64,000 bases of DNA, from contig NZ_JADEYQ010000006.1 of NCBI RefSeq assembly GCF_022627575.1, positions 147,696 through 211,695 on the forward strand. The letters run 5' to 3'. Below the pieces are notes generated by a model. It saw nothing but the letters and a program-made list of their open reading frames with translations, did no database searches and was not told where the DNA came from. Of this stretch, positions 19,276-28,820 are shown one piece after another. Every line of letters starts with the position of its first letter. Position 1 is the first letter of the stretch. Position numbers and translations under genes: made by a program. The DNA comes from Sphingobacterium rhinopitheci (GTDB lineage Bacteria; Bacteroidota; Bacteroidia; Sphingobacteriales; Sphingobacteriaceae).

Positions 19276-19400
19276 CGAAATATTATAACCAAATCTATTC
19301 TATATAGAATAGAAATAGTTTAGAACTTTAGCTACATTTCTGGAAAGAATGGAAAACATATTTTCAATCTATTTATACCAACAAAATCGCATTATTTGCG

Positions 19401-19408
19401 TATTTTTG
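19401..19408 (+). promoter_or_regulatory. Candidate -7 element of valS
   Basis: TATTTTTG fits TAnnTTTG, 28 bases before the valS start. No T-box leader or other attenuator is visible in the upstream region. Confidence 0.4.
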
Positions 19409-19436
19409 TAATTCGATTTTTTGAACGAATATTACA

Positions 19437-22055
19437 ATGAGCATAGCAAAAACATACAATCCGAAAGAAGCTGAAGATAAATGGTATTCCTATTGGATGG
19501 AAAATGGTTTTTTCCGTTCTACACCAGATGAGCGTGAACCTTATACAATCGTAATGCCTCCACCCAATGTGACTGGAGTGTTACATATGGGTCACATGTT
19601 GAATAATACGATACAAGATGTATTGATTCGTCGTGCACGTATGCAAGGTAAAAATGCCTGTTGGGTACCGGGTACCGATCATGCATCTATCGCTACTGAA
19701 GCTAAGGTTGTTAATATGCTTAAAGAGCAAGGTATTGACAAAAAATCATTGTCACGTGAAGATTTCTTAGCCCATGCTTGGGAATGGAAAGAGAAATATG
19801 GTGGTATCATATTGAAACAATTGGAAAAATTGGGCGCTTCATGTGACTGGGAACGCACAAAATTTACAATGGATCCAGACTTATCTGAATCTGTTATAGA
19901 TACGTTTATAAAATTCTACAAAGAAGGGTATATCTACCGTGGTGTACGTATGGTAAACTGGGATCCGCAAGGAAAAACAGCTTTATCAGATGAAGAAGTA
20001 ATCCGTAAAGAGGTAAACCAAAAATTGTACTATATACGCTATCAAATCAAAGATAGCGATCAATATATTATCATCGCTACGACGCGTCCTGAGACTATTA
20101 TGGCGGATGCTGCCATCTGTATCAACCCTAATGATGAGCGTTTTATGCACTTAAAAGGCAAAACGGTCATCGTACCATTGGTAAACCGTGAAATCCCGAT
20201 TATAGAGGATGAGTATGTAGATATGGAATTTGGTACAGGATGCTTGAAAGTTACTCCTGCACACGATTTGAATGACTATGCATTGGGGCAAAAGCACAAC
20301 TTGGAGATTATCGACCTATTAAATGATGATGGTACCTTAAATGAAAAAGCACAAATCTTAGTCGGTGAAGATCGTTTCATCGCGCGTAAAAAGATTGCTA
20401 AATTATTAGAGGAAGTTGATCAAATAGAGAAAATCGAAGATTATAAATCACAAGTAGGATTCTCTGAACGTACAGATGCTGTTATCGAGCCTAAATTGTC
20501 TATGCAATGGTGGTGCAAGATGGAGGAATTGTCGAAGCCGGCATTAGAGTATGTTGAAGATGGTACTATAAAATTAATTCCTGAAAAATTCTTTGCTTCT
20601 TACAAGCACTGGATGGAAAATGTGAAAGATTGGTGTATCTCTCGCCAGCTATGGTGGGGTCAACGTATCCCTGCATGGTACAATGAAAAAAATGAATGGG
20701 TAGTTGCTAAAACGGAAGCTGACGCAATCAAAGAATTTGAAGCTCAAGGAAAAACAGCAACCACTATCCGTCAAGAAGACGATGTATTAGACACATGGTT
20801 CTCCTCTGGACTGTGGCCTATGTCAGTGTTCGATGGTGTACGTAATCCGGAGAATGAAGAGTTTAAATACTACTACCCTACAAATGATCTAGTAACGGCA
20901 CCAGAGATTCTATTCTTCTGGATAGCACGTATGATCATCATGGGCCATGATTACACCCAATTGCCTCCATTCAAAAATGTATACCTTACAGGTATCGTTC
21001 GCGATAAATTGGGCCGCAAGATGTCCAAATCATTGGGCAACTCCCCCGATCCTATCGAGTTGATGGAGCAGTATGGTACTGATGGTGTTCGTGTAGGTAT
21101 GTTATTATCATCTCCTGCCGGCAATGACTTGATGTTTGATGTTTCATACTGTGAACAAGGACGTAACTTTGCAAACAAGATATGGAATGCTTTCCGCTTA
21201 GTAAAAGGCTTAGAAACTATTGAAGCTCCTGCTACTGAAGCACAAAAAACTGCTGCTATATGGTTTGAAAATAGATTCAACCAAGCTGTAGCAGAAATCG
21301 ATGAACACTTTGCACACTATCGCCTATCAGATGCGTTGATGTCTACCTACAAATTGATATGGGATGACTTCTGTGCATGGTACTTAGAGTTGGTAAAACC
21401 AGCATATCAAACACCTATTGAGTCTGAAACGTTAGAAACAATAAAAGTATTATTCCAAAAAATACTAACACTAGCACATCCATTTATGCCGTTCTTGACA
21501 GAAGAATTGTGGCATGATGAAATCTTCGGTACGCGCGATGCTAAAGATTGTGTAATAGTAGCTGCATACCCTGAAGTATTATCTTTTGATGAGCAAATCA
21601 TTAAAGAATTTACAGCTGTTCAACAGGTAATCTCTGAAGTACGTAATATCCGTAATGCGAAAGGTATGTCACCAAAATTAGCTTTACCACTAGCCATCAA
21701 TACGGCAGGAGTAGATTTTGCGAAGTACCAAGATAGTATTATCAAATTAGCTAATATTTCAGAATTAACTTTTGTTACCGAAAAAGTATCTGGAGCATTG
21801 AGTTTCTTAGCGGGTAAATCAGAGTGTTATGTAAAATTGGCTGCCGAAAATATCGATATTGAAGCAGAGAAAGAACGTATCACTAAAGAAATAGAATACT
21901 TAAAAGGATTCTTAGTTTCTGTAGATAAAAAATTATCTAACGAACGTTTTGTTCAAAATGCAAAACCAGAAATAATAGAAAACGAAAGAAATAAGAAAGC
22001 TGATGCTGAAGCAAAGATTACAATCTTAGCCGAAAGCTTGGCAAATTTAGGATAA
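19437..22055 (+). CDS. valS: Valyl-tRNA synthetase
   Basis: The 872-residue class I synthetase charges tRNA-Val. It shows the HIGH-type motif in PPPNVTGVLHMGHM (about 42-55), the CP1 editing domain with TTRPETIMAD and GTGCLKVTPAHDLNDY, the WCISRQLWWGQRIP segment, the KMSKS loop (GRKMSKSLGNS, about 526-536), an anticodon-binding helical bundle, and the C-terminal coiled-coil arm characteristic of ValRS (residues ~805-870). Length is normal. It is followed at once by a terminator, so it is monocistronic. Confidence 0.98.
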   Translation: MSIAKTYNPKEAEDKWYSYWMENGFFRSTPDEREPYTIVMPPPNVTGVLHMGHMLNNTIQDVLIRRARMQGKNACWVPGTDHASIATEAKVVNMLKEQGIDKKSLSREDFLAHAWEWKEKYGGIILKQLEKLGASCDWERTKFTMDPDLSESVIDTFIKFYKEGYIYRGVRMVNWDPQGKTALSDEEVIRKEVNQKLYYIRYQIKDSDQYIIIATTRPETIMADAAICINPNDERFMHLKGKTVIVPLVNREIPIIEDEYVDMEFGTGCLKVTPAHDLNDYALGQKHNLEIIDLLNDDGTLNEKAQILVGEDRFIARKKIAKLLEEVDQIEKIEDYKSQVGFSERTDAVIEPKLSMQWWCKMEELSKPALEYVEDGTIKLIPEKFFASYKHWMENVKDWCISRQLWWGQRIPAWYNEKNEWVVAKTEADAIKEFEAQGKTATTIRQEDDVLDTWFSSGLWPMSVFDGVRNPENEEFKYYYPTNDLVTAPEILFFWIARMIIMGHDYTQLPPFKNVYLTGIVRDKLGRKMSKSLGNSPDPIELMEQYGTDGVRVGMLLSSPAGNDLMFDVSYCEQGRNFANKIWNAFRLVKGLETIEAPATEAQKTAAIWFENRFNQAVAEIDEHFAHYRLSDALMSTYKLIWDDFCAWYLELVKPAYQTPIESETLETIKVLFQKILTLAHPFMPFLTEELWHDEIFGTRDAKDCVIVAAYPEVLSFDEQIIKEFTAVQQVISEVRNIRNAKGMSPKLALPLAINTAGVDFAKYQDSIIKLANISELTFVTEKVSGALSFLAGKSECYVKLAAENIDIEAEKERITKEIEYLKGFLVSVDKKLSNERFVQNAKPEIIENERNKKADAEAKITILAESLANLG

Positions 22056-22075
22056 TAAATAAATTATCTTTCCCC

Positions 22076-22109
22076 AAAAGGAGCTTACTATAATAGGTAA
22101 GCTCCTTTT
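22076..22109 (+). terminator. valS terminator
   Basis: Stem AAAAGGAGCTTAC / GTAAGCTCCTTTT with an eight-base loop and a run of T after it. The rest of the gap to 22395 (about 285 bases) shows nothing recognisable. Confidence 0.9.
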
Positions 22110-22395
22110 TTGTATCAAAAAAAAACAACTTTTACCACTATATAACGTAAATGCTACGAATTGTTTACCTACAGATAGCATAAAAGGCTAAACAAGTAGT
22201 AAAAGCATATTAAGGATAAACTTAAAATTAGAGACTAATTAAATGCAAATAAGTGGTATATCCTAACCGAAAAAATCAATTACAGAAATTATATATCAAT
22301 ATTTAACCTTTTTATTAACCTTAAGTTAAAAATAAAAGGTAACTTTCATTATAATTATAGGCTAGCTGTTTCCTATAAATAATAAAAGAAAATAT

Positions 22396-23322
22396 ATGCC
22401 CCTAAAAAAAATATTCATAATACTTATAGGGATTATAAGTGTCACACTATACAACAGCTGTGGTCAGCGGAGTAAGTCTGTACCCGCTACAAATACATCA
22501 TATTATGGCCCTGGTGGAACATATTCGGATTGGTACTTTCCCAAAGGGAAATACGAAAGTATGGAATGGACCTTTGTTCCCATCACAGATCCCCCAAATA
22601 GCCTTACACAAAAAGGTCTATTACATTACTATGCTTATAATTTTGCTGTCGTCAATACGCAAGGCAAAGATGTAAAAGGTGGCTACTGTGGATTTCAGAC
22701 AAACGGTATATTTAAAGGCAAACAAAAAGGTAAAGTAATAAATTACTCTATTTGGGACTCCAATGGAGGAATAACAAGCGCCTTACTTCACAAAAGTAAT
22801 GAAGAGAGTAACGGTTTTCAAATTATGTTCCCTTACGAATGGGCTGAAGGAAACCTATACGCATTCCAACTCAAGAGAGGCCCCAGTGGTACCGACAATT
22901 TAGGAACATGGTGGGGATTATGGGTTACCGATAAGTCAAAAGATGAAACACTCTTTGTGGGTGAAATTCGGGTCCCTCCAAATAAAGACGAAGCTAAAGA
23001 TCTGTGGCTAGGTGACCATACCTCTATGTTTGGTGAAGATTTGCATTGGTGGCTCTCCCTAAATGGTAATGTCAAATATACATCATGTACTACATTTGAA
23101 CCATCAGCGATGGCTGCTCGAGACATAACCGTCAATGGCACCATAAAACCCTTACGAGCAACAAGTAGAACCAACTCCGGAGAAATAGCAACCGCAGATA
23201 ATGGCTTCAAAACTATTAATTGTGCCGTTACCATTTACCACGACTCCCTAGATTTCAATGTACAGCACAATTTAGGATATTGGCCTACAGGGGCTCCAAA
23301 TTCACTAGAGATCGCCAAATAA
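22396..23322 (+). CDS. Secreted lipoprotein, DUF3472-like
   Basis: The 308-residue product has a hydrophobic leader and lipobox (LYNSC) and is expected at the outer membrane or cell surface. The body is rich in aromatic residues and glycine. Segments such as GYCGFQTNG, INYSIWDSNGG and GNLYAFQLKRG resemble DUF3472, a secreted beta-rich domain of unknown function seen near carbohydrate-related proteins. I make the family link from recall of these patterns, so it is tentative. The gene is monocistronic and ends at a hairpin shared with the converging DUF3050 gene. Confidence 0.6.
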   Translation: MPLKKIFIILIGIISVTLYNSCGQRSKSVPATNTSYYGPGGTYSDWYFPKGKYESMEWTFVPITDPPNSLTQKGLLHYYAYNFAVVNTQGKDVKGGYCGFQTNGIFKGKQKGKVINYSIWDSNGGITSALLHKSNEESNGFQIMFPYEWAEGNLYAFQLKRGPSGTDNLGTWWGLWVTDKSKDETLFVGEIRVPPNKDEAKDLWLGDHTSMFGEDLHWWLSLNGNVKYTSCTTFEPSAMAARDITVNGTIKPLRATSRTNSGEIATADNGFKTINCAVTIYHDSLDFNVQHNLGYWPTGAPNSLEIAK

Positions 23323-23366
23323 AAAAGCATTAATACGTAATGGTAATTCAATACGTATTAATGCTT
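23321..23366 (-). terminator. Terminator of the DUF3050 gene
   Basis: Stem AAGCATTAATACGTA / TACGTATTAATGCTT (15 bp, 12-base loop) between convergent genes. The A6 on the left becomes a U6 run in the minus direction. In the plus direction only four A follow, so it mainly serves the minus gene. Confidence 0.8.
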
Positions 23367-23424
23367 AAAAGGTATGTCCTTGTCAAAATTTATATCCGTA
23401 AAGGTACGTTATAGACGTATACAT

Positions 23425-24195
23425 TTAGGATACTATCTGGTCATAGATTGCATCCCAAAGTAATTTCCTCTTCACCAAGGCCGCTTTTGCTGTTTCTTTT
23501 ACTTCCTCCAATTTTAAGGGGTCATCAGCAACAAGCTCAAAGATCATTTTCATGGCCAAGGGCCCGTGCTCATCGGCATCTAACTGAATATGACGCTCGA
23601 AGTAGTATATATAGCCTCCAAGGTCAACTTCAGGCATGGCAGATTGTATCTCTTTCAAAATCGAAGAGAACATATCAGGAATCAAATCTTCACGACCAAA
23701 TGTAAATGCCGAAGCAATATTATGTGTCTTGTTGGATGCAATAATATCAAAAGTAAAACGCAAGAAGTCTTTTATACGAGCATCTACCTCCAATCTCTCT
23801 ATAGCTGCCTCTATTGACAAACCAGTCTTGAGGTTGGTGATGAATGTATCAATATAAGAAATATCAGCTCCCATATCACGCATAGATTCCAAATACATTT
23901 CAAAATGGCTCAAACGACGACCATCCAAATATTCATCAGACTCTTCGGTAAGTACAATTTCATTTATCAGATAACGTGTTTGCGGATATTCACTCGCAAA
24001 CCAAGGTACTTGAGTACAGGTAAGATTGACCTGCAATGCTTTCAACAGAGACATGAAATCCCAAACCGCAAATACATGTCCCTCGGTAAACAAACGCAAA
24101 TCTGCAACCGTCTTAATCTTTTTATATAATGGATGTTGTAGCAATACTGCTCTTTCGCCTTCTATAGCTGCATTTATTTCTTCTATTATATTCAT
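23425..24195 (-). CDS. DUF3050 family protein (heme-oxygenase-like fold)
   Basis: The 256-residue all-helical protein matches the DUF3050 family: LLQHPLYKKIKTVADLRLFTEGHVFAVWDFMSLLK is the conserved start (cited here as segments LLQHPLYKKI and HVFAVWDFMSLL), followed by HFEMYLESMRDMGAD, FTFGREDLIPDMF and FERHIQLDADEHGP. The His/Glu/Asp pattern (EGH, HFE, FERHIQLD, DEHG) suits a di-metal or heme-oxygenase-like helical bundle. The enzymatic role is unknown. It is monocistronic. Confidence 0.82.
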   Translation of the reverse strand: MNIIEEINAAIEGERAVLLQHPLYKKIKTVADLRLFTEGHVFAVWDFMSLLKALQVNLTCTQVPWFASEYPQTRYLINEIVLTEESDEYLDGRRLSHFEMYLESMRDMGADISYIDTFITNLKTGLSIEAAIERLEVDARIKDFLRFTFDIIASNKTHNIASAFTFGREDLIPDMFSSILKEIQSAMPEVDLGGYIYYFERHIQLDADEHGPLAMKMIFELVADDPLKLEEVKETAKAALVKRKLLWDAIYDQIVS

Positions 24196-24352
24196 GAATG
24201 CAAATATGGAAATTCAATCTTTACCTATGAAATATAATAAAACCTTATACAATAGAATGACATTTTAAGATTACTTTTGTTAAAAGAATGTTATAATTGT
24301 TCTATTAATTGACATTAAATAGAATAAATCGATATATTTAAATAAAAAAGCT

Positions 24353-25027
24353 ATGAATATTATTAAAACAGCAGTTTTTGCAGCAGCTTTATTTTCAGCA
24401 CAAGCTACATTTGCACAGTTTAAACAAACCGCTCTTCCATACGCATATGATGCGTTAGAAGGGGCAATTGATGCTAAGACTATGGAAATACACTATGGTA
24501 AACATGCTGCAGCGTATACTACAAATTTAAATAAAGCTATTGCAGGTACTCCAGCCGAGAGTAAAAATATCGAAGCTATATTAGCTACTATTTCTACACA
24601 ACCGGCAGCGGTACGTAATAATGGTGGTGGCCATTATAACCACGAATTGTTTTGGACTATATTGACACCAAATAAAGGAACAAAGCCATCTCCACAATTA
24701 GAAAAAGCAATCATCAATACTTTTGGTTCTCTAGATGCTCTAAAGGAAAAAATTAATGCTGCAGGAGCATCCCGCTTTGGTTCTGGCTGGGCATGGTTAG
24801 CTGTAGATAAAGATGGTAAACTATTTGTTTCTTCCACGGCCAACCAAGATAATCCATTGATGGATGTAGTTACTGAAAAAGGAACACCGATCCTAGGATT
24901 AGATGTTTGGGAACATGCATACTACTTGCGCTACCAAAATAAACGTGTGGATTACTTAACTTCTATATGGGATATCGTCAACTGGGACGAAGTAAGTAAA
25001 CGTTACGAAAAAGCGTTAAAAAAATAA
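24353..25027 (+). CDS. Superoxide dismutase (Fe/Mn family), exported
   Basis: The 224-residue protein has an N-terminal signal peptide (about residues 1-21, cleavage after ATFA) ahead of a full Fe/Mn SOD. The four metal ligands are visible: His47 in EIHYGKH, His97 in GGHYNHELFW, Asp184 and His188 in LDVWEHAYYL. It disproportionates superoxide to hydrogen peroxide and oxygen, here in the periplasm or outside the cell. Metal preference cannot be told safely from the sequence. A terminator follows within 20 bases. Confidence 0.95.
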   Translation: MNIIKTAVFAAALFSAQATFAQFKQTALPYAYDALEGAIDAKTMEIHYGKHAAAYTTNLNKAIAGTPAESKNIEAILATISTQPAAVRNNGGGHYNHELFWTILTPNKGTKPSPQLEKAIINTFGSLDALKEKINAAGASRFGSGWAWLAVDKDGKLFVSSTANQDNPLMDVVTEKGTPILGLDVWEHAYYLRYQNKRVDYLTSIWDIVNWDEVSKRYEKALKK

Positions 25028-25046
25028 CATCATTTTTTGATAGGTT

Positions 25047-25073
25047 AAAGTCTCACTCCAAAAGTGAGGCTTT
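25047..25073 (+). terminator. Terminator of the superoxide dismutase gene
   Basis: Stem AAAGTCTCAC / GTGAGGCTTT (one G-U pair) with a seven-base loop and T6. Confidence 0.85.
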
Positions 25074-25233
25074 TTTATTGCTATCCCAAGATGTAATTAT
25101 TGGGATTGATTACCGACTATATCCTATAGTTTACCGAATATTCAGTACAGTTAGCCTATAAGCATGTGGTGCACACCTCAAATAGCCATACTTTTGATAT
25201 ATAAATTTTAACAAACACTAAAAGAAATATATT

Positions 25234-25503
25234 ATGGCAACTAAAAAAATACTTACAATCGACGGTTCTTTACTTTCAAAAATGTTCCAAGACGTCTTAG
25301 GTTATATAAAAGGTACACGTCTAAAAGTAACTAACAAAAACGATAAAACTATAGCTAATATACCACTATTCTTAGCGGTTATAGTTGGAATTATTCTTCC
25401 CGTTTTAACGATCACAGCTGTGATAGTCGTACTTGTACTTTCTTATCAAATCACGATAGAAAAGGAAACTAAATCCGATCTAATCATAATAGATCAAAAA
25501 TAA
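25234..25503 (+). CDS. Small DUF4342-like membrane protein
   Basis: The 89-residue product has an amphipathic N-terminal part, a short beta-like segment (TRLKVTNKNDKTIANIPL), one long hydrophobic stretch (about residues 46-72) and an ITIEKE tail. The order basic helix, strand with 'IPL', hydrophobic stretch and acidic strand is typical of DUF4342. That family is of unknown function. Monocistronic, with a terminator immediately behind the stop codon. Confidence 0.6.
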   Translation: MATKKILTIDGSLLSKMFQDVLGYIKGTRLKVTNKNDKTIANIPLFLAVIVGIILPVLTITAVIVVLVLSYQITIEKETKSDLIIIDQK

Positions 25504-25537
25504 AAAAGCAGATTGTAGAAGTACAATCTGCTTTTTT
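25502..25537. terminator. Bidirectional terminator, 16-bp perfect stem
   Basis: Arms AAAAAAGCAGATTGTA and TACAATCTGCTTTTTT with a four-base loop; serves the DUF4342-like gene and the converging Dabb lipoprotein gene. Confidence 0.92.
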
Positions 25538-25549
25538 AATATACTTACG

Positions 25550-25954
25550 TTATATTAAGGTAGTATCACGAACTTCGACTTTGGTCCAATATTGTTGATA
25601 TTTTTCGATTGCTGCTAGATGATCAGGGTGATTTTCATAGATATTTAGATTCTCCATATTTGAAAAAGTAACAATCAAATTGTAACTGAAACTATTATCT
25701 ACTACTGGTCTAGGATTAGCTGGAGCTGGTTGACCAAATCTCAATGTTTGAATAGCCTCAATACCTCTTAAAGCTTCAAAAAAATTAATAAAGTCAATCT
25801 TTTCTTTATCCGTAATATCTTCCTTTAGCCAAAAATATACAGAATGAATAATAGGTCCATATTCTTCATTTTCTTGACTAGATTTACTACATGACATTAT
25901 ACCTGTAGTCGACACTGCTAGCAGACTTGCTGCAATAAATTTTCTTCTTTCCAT
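25550..25954 (-). CDS. Dabb-domain (stress-responsive alpha/beta barrel) lipoprotein
   Basis: The 134-residue product begins MERRKFIAAS with a signal peptide and lipobox (GIMSC). The remainder is a Dabb domain: the first strand with the conserved His (IIHSVYFWLKED), the helix EKIDFINFFEALRGI, FSYNLIVTFSNMENLNIYENHP and the final YWTKVEVRDT strand. Dabb proteins form dimeric ferredoxin-like barrels. The catalytic role is undefined. The start region faces a divergent gene across a large hairpin. Confidence 0.85.
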   Translation of the reverse strand: MERRKFIAASLLAVSTTGIMSCSKSSQENEEYGPIIHSVYFWLKEDITDKEKIDFINFFEALRGIEAIQTLRFGQPAPANPRPVVDNSFSYNLIVTFSNMENLNIYENHPDHLAAIEKYQQYWTKVEVRDTTLI

Positions 25955-25986
25955 AAGATCAATTAGTTAGATAATGTAAAATACTT

Positions 25987-26045
25987 ATTTTTTTTATATC
26001 TATTTACATTTATTTTCAATAAATGTAAATAGATATAAAAAAAAT
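25987..26045. repeat. 26-bp perfect inverted repeat in a divergent promoter region
   Basis: Arms 25987-26012 and 26020-26045 are exact inverse copies (inner part CTATTTACATTTA / TAAATGTAAATAG) with a seven-base loop. Both flanking genes point away from it, so it is not placed as a terminator for either annotated gene. It might end an unannotated transcript, act as a regulatory site, or be the relic of a small mobile element. Confidence 0.75.
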
Positions 26046-26177
26046 GGCATCAAAAAACTGGTTTTATTAAAAAAATAAATACTTCGAATTCTATTTTATG
26101 CAAGAATGTATAATAATAAACTTTAAATGTAACAGCTAAATCTTGCAAAACACAAAACTTTTCAGGTTATTCGCAGT

Positions 26178-27053
26178 ATGAAAAAACATCTCCTAACCAC
26201 CTTAAGTATATTCATTTTTGTAAACTTATTAGCGCAAACAGAGGAACCTAGAGCATATGTGATGGATGAAAACCTCAATTGGTGGAATTTACATATTAAT
26301 GATGAGGCAATTGTATTTGCTGACATAGCCTATATTAGAGATGCGCCCGTAACAAAGGGCAAACTTTTGGATTCTTTGAAAAATGGTGATCGCGTGCAAA
26401 TCCTTTCCACAGGCTATAACCCTACCGTACTACGAGGTTTTATTGCCCCATGGCACAAAATTAAATATAAGAGCAATGGAGAGATGAAAGAAGGATATAT
26501 ATGGCTTGGTTTATTGGCATTAGGAAAAGGTACAAATGTGAGCGGAGAAACATTTATTCACGGTTTTCTACGTAAGAATAAGCAAACAGAATATGACAAC
26601 GGTTCTTATATTTTAGAGATAAAAACGCTTGATAGATTCAACAATGTATTAGCTAGAGCGCATTATCCTGCTGAGTTGAACTATCAATCATATACAGAGA
26701 ATAAAATTTTAAATAATATGGGACTCGAAGGGTTAAACTCTATTCATAGAATTTCTTTTTTAGGCGAAGCTTGTGGAGTTTCTAGCAATTACTATTATTT
26801 CGGATGGAATGGAGAACAATTCATTCCTATGTTTGATAAAACTAATGTTTCTGATGCAGGAATATACTATTATAATGAACAAATTCTATTTCCATCAGAG
26901 CACAACTTGGACAATCAATTAATAATTAAGGATATTGAGGAAGGTGAAGTAATAGATGAAGCTGCTGAGGAGCTTAATTATAAAATAAAAAAAGAGAGAA
27001 AAAAATACAATTGGAATGGTAAAGTTATAAGTGAGATTTTAGAAATGAGATAA
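26178..27053 (+). CDS. Exported SH3-like domain protein, function unknown
   Basis: The 291-residue protein has a signal peptide (residues 1-19, ending LLAQ). An SH3b-like domain covers about residues 40-115: DIAYIRDAPVTKGKLLD, LKNGDRVQILSTG and HKIKYKSNGEMKEGYIWLG. The remaining ~170 residues are beta-rich with no family that I recognise. Bacterial SH3b domains often bind cell-wall peptide or mediate periplasmic contacts. Stand-alone gene ended by a strong terminator. Confidence 0.7.
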   Translation: MKKHLLTTLSIFIFVNLLAQTEEPRAYVMDENLNWWNLHINDEAIVFADIAYIRDAPVTKGKLLDSLKNGDRVQILSTGYNPTVLRGFIAPWHKIKYKSNGEMKEGYIWLGLLALGKGTNVSGETFIHGFLRKNKQTEYDNGSYILEIKTLDRFNNVLARAHYPAELNYQSYTENKILNNMGLEGLNSIHRISFLGEACGVSSNYYYFGWNGEQFIPMFDKTNVSDAGIYYYNEQILFPSEHNLDNQLIIKDIEEGEVIDEAAEELNYKIKKERKKYNWNGKVISEILEMR

Positions 27054-27103
27054 AATTAATATTCCAAAAGAAGGGGTTATTCACTTCTTTTGGAATATTA
27101 ATT
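27054..27103. terminator. Bidirectional terminator, 20-bp stem
   Basis: Core arms ATATTCCAAAAGAAG / CTTCTTTTGGAATAT with a 10-base loop, perfect over 20 bp, between the SH3-domain gene and the converging peptide transporter. Confidence 0.85.
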
Positions 27104-27112
27104 GCAAATATA

Positions 27113-28681
27113 CTAGTTGATGCCGTGCATTTTCTTCTTTAACATCGGAGTCAACATAAATAAAATTAAAGCTACAAAAATTGGTAAAGCAGCAATAATT
27201 AAGAAAAATACAGACATAGAGTATTCTTTAGAAATTTCATCAATCATTCCTCCCATTGAAGCACCAATTTTGTTCGCAATAGCAGAAGCTAAGAACCAAA
27301 AACCAAAGATTAAACCTAAAAGTTTCTTAGGAGACAACTTACTTACATACGACAAACCTACTGGTGATAAACAAAGCTCACCCATAGTATGGAAGAAGTA
27401 AGCTAATACTAACCAAATCATACTTACAGCAGCTGTCTCTGCTCCTTTCGGAATCGAGCTACTACCATATGCTAAAGCCAGAAAACCAACACCTACAAGA
27501 ATTAAACCCATTGCAAATTTTACTGGTCCTGAAGGATTCCATACCTTTTCCCATAATTTACTGAATAAGGATGCAAAAGTCACAATGAAGAATGCATTTA
27601 AGATTTGAAACCATGCAACAGTAACCTCTGTTTCCACTGCTGTAAATTCACGATATACCTTCCAAAAACCCAATATCGCTATTGAAGCAAAAGAAATTAA
27701 AGTAAAAATAATGGTTAAAGGGTACTTACTATATATTTTTGCGGATAATTTCATTAACACAAAGGTTACCGCACCAATAGGTATTAATGTCAATAAAGCA
27801 TCTATCCACTTGAATGTAACAGCTTGTGCTCCTTCTAAGATACGTTGCGTATAATTCTTAGCAAAAATGGTCATCGATCCACCTGCTTGCTCAAAAGCTA
27901 AAAAGAAAAAGATACTCGCTACCATTAAAACGGCAACTACAATCAATCGGTCACGAACAACATGCTTAGGTATATTATCATCTTCGTTGACCTCGACTAC
28001 TTTTTCTTTTTTAGGCTCTTCACCAATAACCCCAAAAATTCGTTGGCCAACATAAAATTGTAACATTCCGAAGAACATAAATACACCCGCTAGACCAAAA
28101 CCATAATGCCAGCCTATTTTCTCTCCTAAGTAACCGCACAATAAAGATCCTAAGAACGCTCCCGCATTAATACCCATATAGAAAATAGTATATCCAGCAT
28201 CTTTTTTAGAACTCGTATTAGGATACAATTGACCTACCATAGATGAGATATTGGGTTTGAACATCCCATTACCCAAAATCATAAGTCCTAACCCCGCAAA
28301 AAAGAAATTAGCATCTAAGCCTTCTAATGCCATAGAGGCATGTCCTAACGTCATTAATAACGCACCAATAAGAATTGCCTTACGATATCCTGTTAATTTA
28401 TCAGCAATAAAACCACCAATTATAGGGGTTGCATATACCAACATCGTATACCAACCATAAAGGCTCATCGCACTTTCGTTAGACCATCCCCATCCCCCTC
28501 TCGCTATTTCTGTAATTAGGAAGGTTGTTAATAGAGCGCGCATACCATAATAACTAAAGCGCTCCCACATTTCGGTAAAGAAAAGGACGAAAAGTCCAGC
28601 CGGATGCCCCATTACCATTTTATCATCGACACCTTGCTTGGCTAGGTGCTTTACTAAGACTTCATCATTTTCCTCAATCAT
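27113..28681 (-). CDS. POT/PTR-family proton-coupled oligopeptide transporter
   Basis: The 522-residue protein has 12-14 TM segments and the POT signature EMWERFSYYG (ExxERFxYYG, about residues 37-46), whose charged residues couple proton and peptide. Other family parts are FKPNISSMVGQLYP and SPVGLSYVSKLSP near the C-terminal bundle. It imports di- and tripeptides across the inner membrane. Monocistronic; terminator shared with the converging gene. Confidence 0.95.
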   Translation of the reverse strand: MIEENDEVLVKHLAKQGVDDKMVMGHPAGLFVLFFTEMWERFSYYGMRALLTTFLITEIARGGWGWSNESAMSLYGWYTMLVYATPIIGGFIADKLTGYRKAILIGALLMTLGHASMALEGLDANFFFAGLGLMILGNGMFKPNISSMVGQLYPNTSSKKDAGYTIFYMGINAGAFLGSLLCGYLGEKIGWHYGFGLAGVFMFFGMLQFYVGQRIFGVIGEEPKKEKVVEVNEDDNIPKHVVRDRLIVVAVLMVASIFFFLAFEQAGGSMTIFAKNYTQRILEGAQAVTFKWIDALLTLIPIGAVTFVLMKLSAKIYSKYPLTIIFTLISFASIAILGFWKVYREFTAVETEVTVAWFQILNAFFIVTFASLFSKLWEKVWNPSGPVKFAMGLILVGVGFLALAYGSSSIPKGAETAAVSMIWLVLAYFFHTMGELCLSPVGLSYVSKLSPKKLLGLIFGFWFLASAIANKIGASMGGMIDEISKEYSMSVFFLIIAALPIFVALILFMLTPMLKKKMHGIN

Positions 28682-28820
28682 ATTTTATATATTATTAATA
28701 ATTTGAATGTTCTGACAACAAAGAAAACAAAATTTATCGAACCTAAAAGCTAACAAACAAAAATGTTATACAACAAAAGGATTTTAATTGTCAATATTTA
28801 ACAAAACACTATTTTAAAAT

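Noticed and set aside
19243..19436. T-box or other leader attenuator for valS
   Set aside because: No specifier loop, T-box sequence or competing terminator is visible in the 190-base leader region.
25987..26045. Large hairpin as an ordinary terminator
   Set aside because: Both flanking genes are transcribed away from it, and no gene ends near it.
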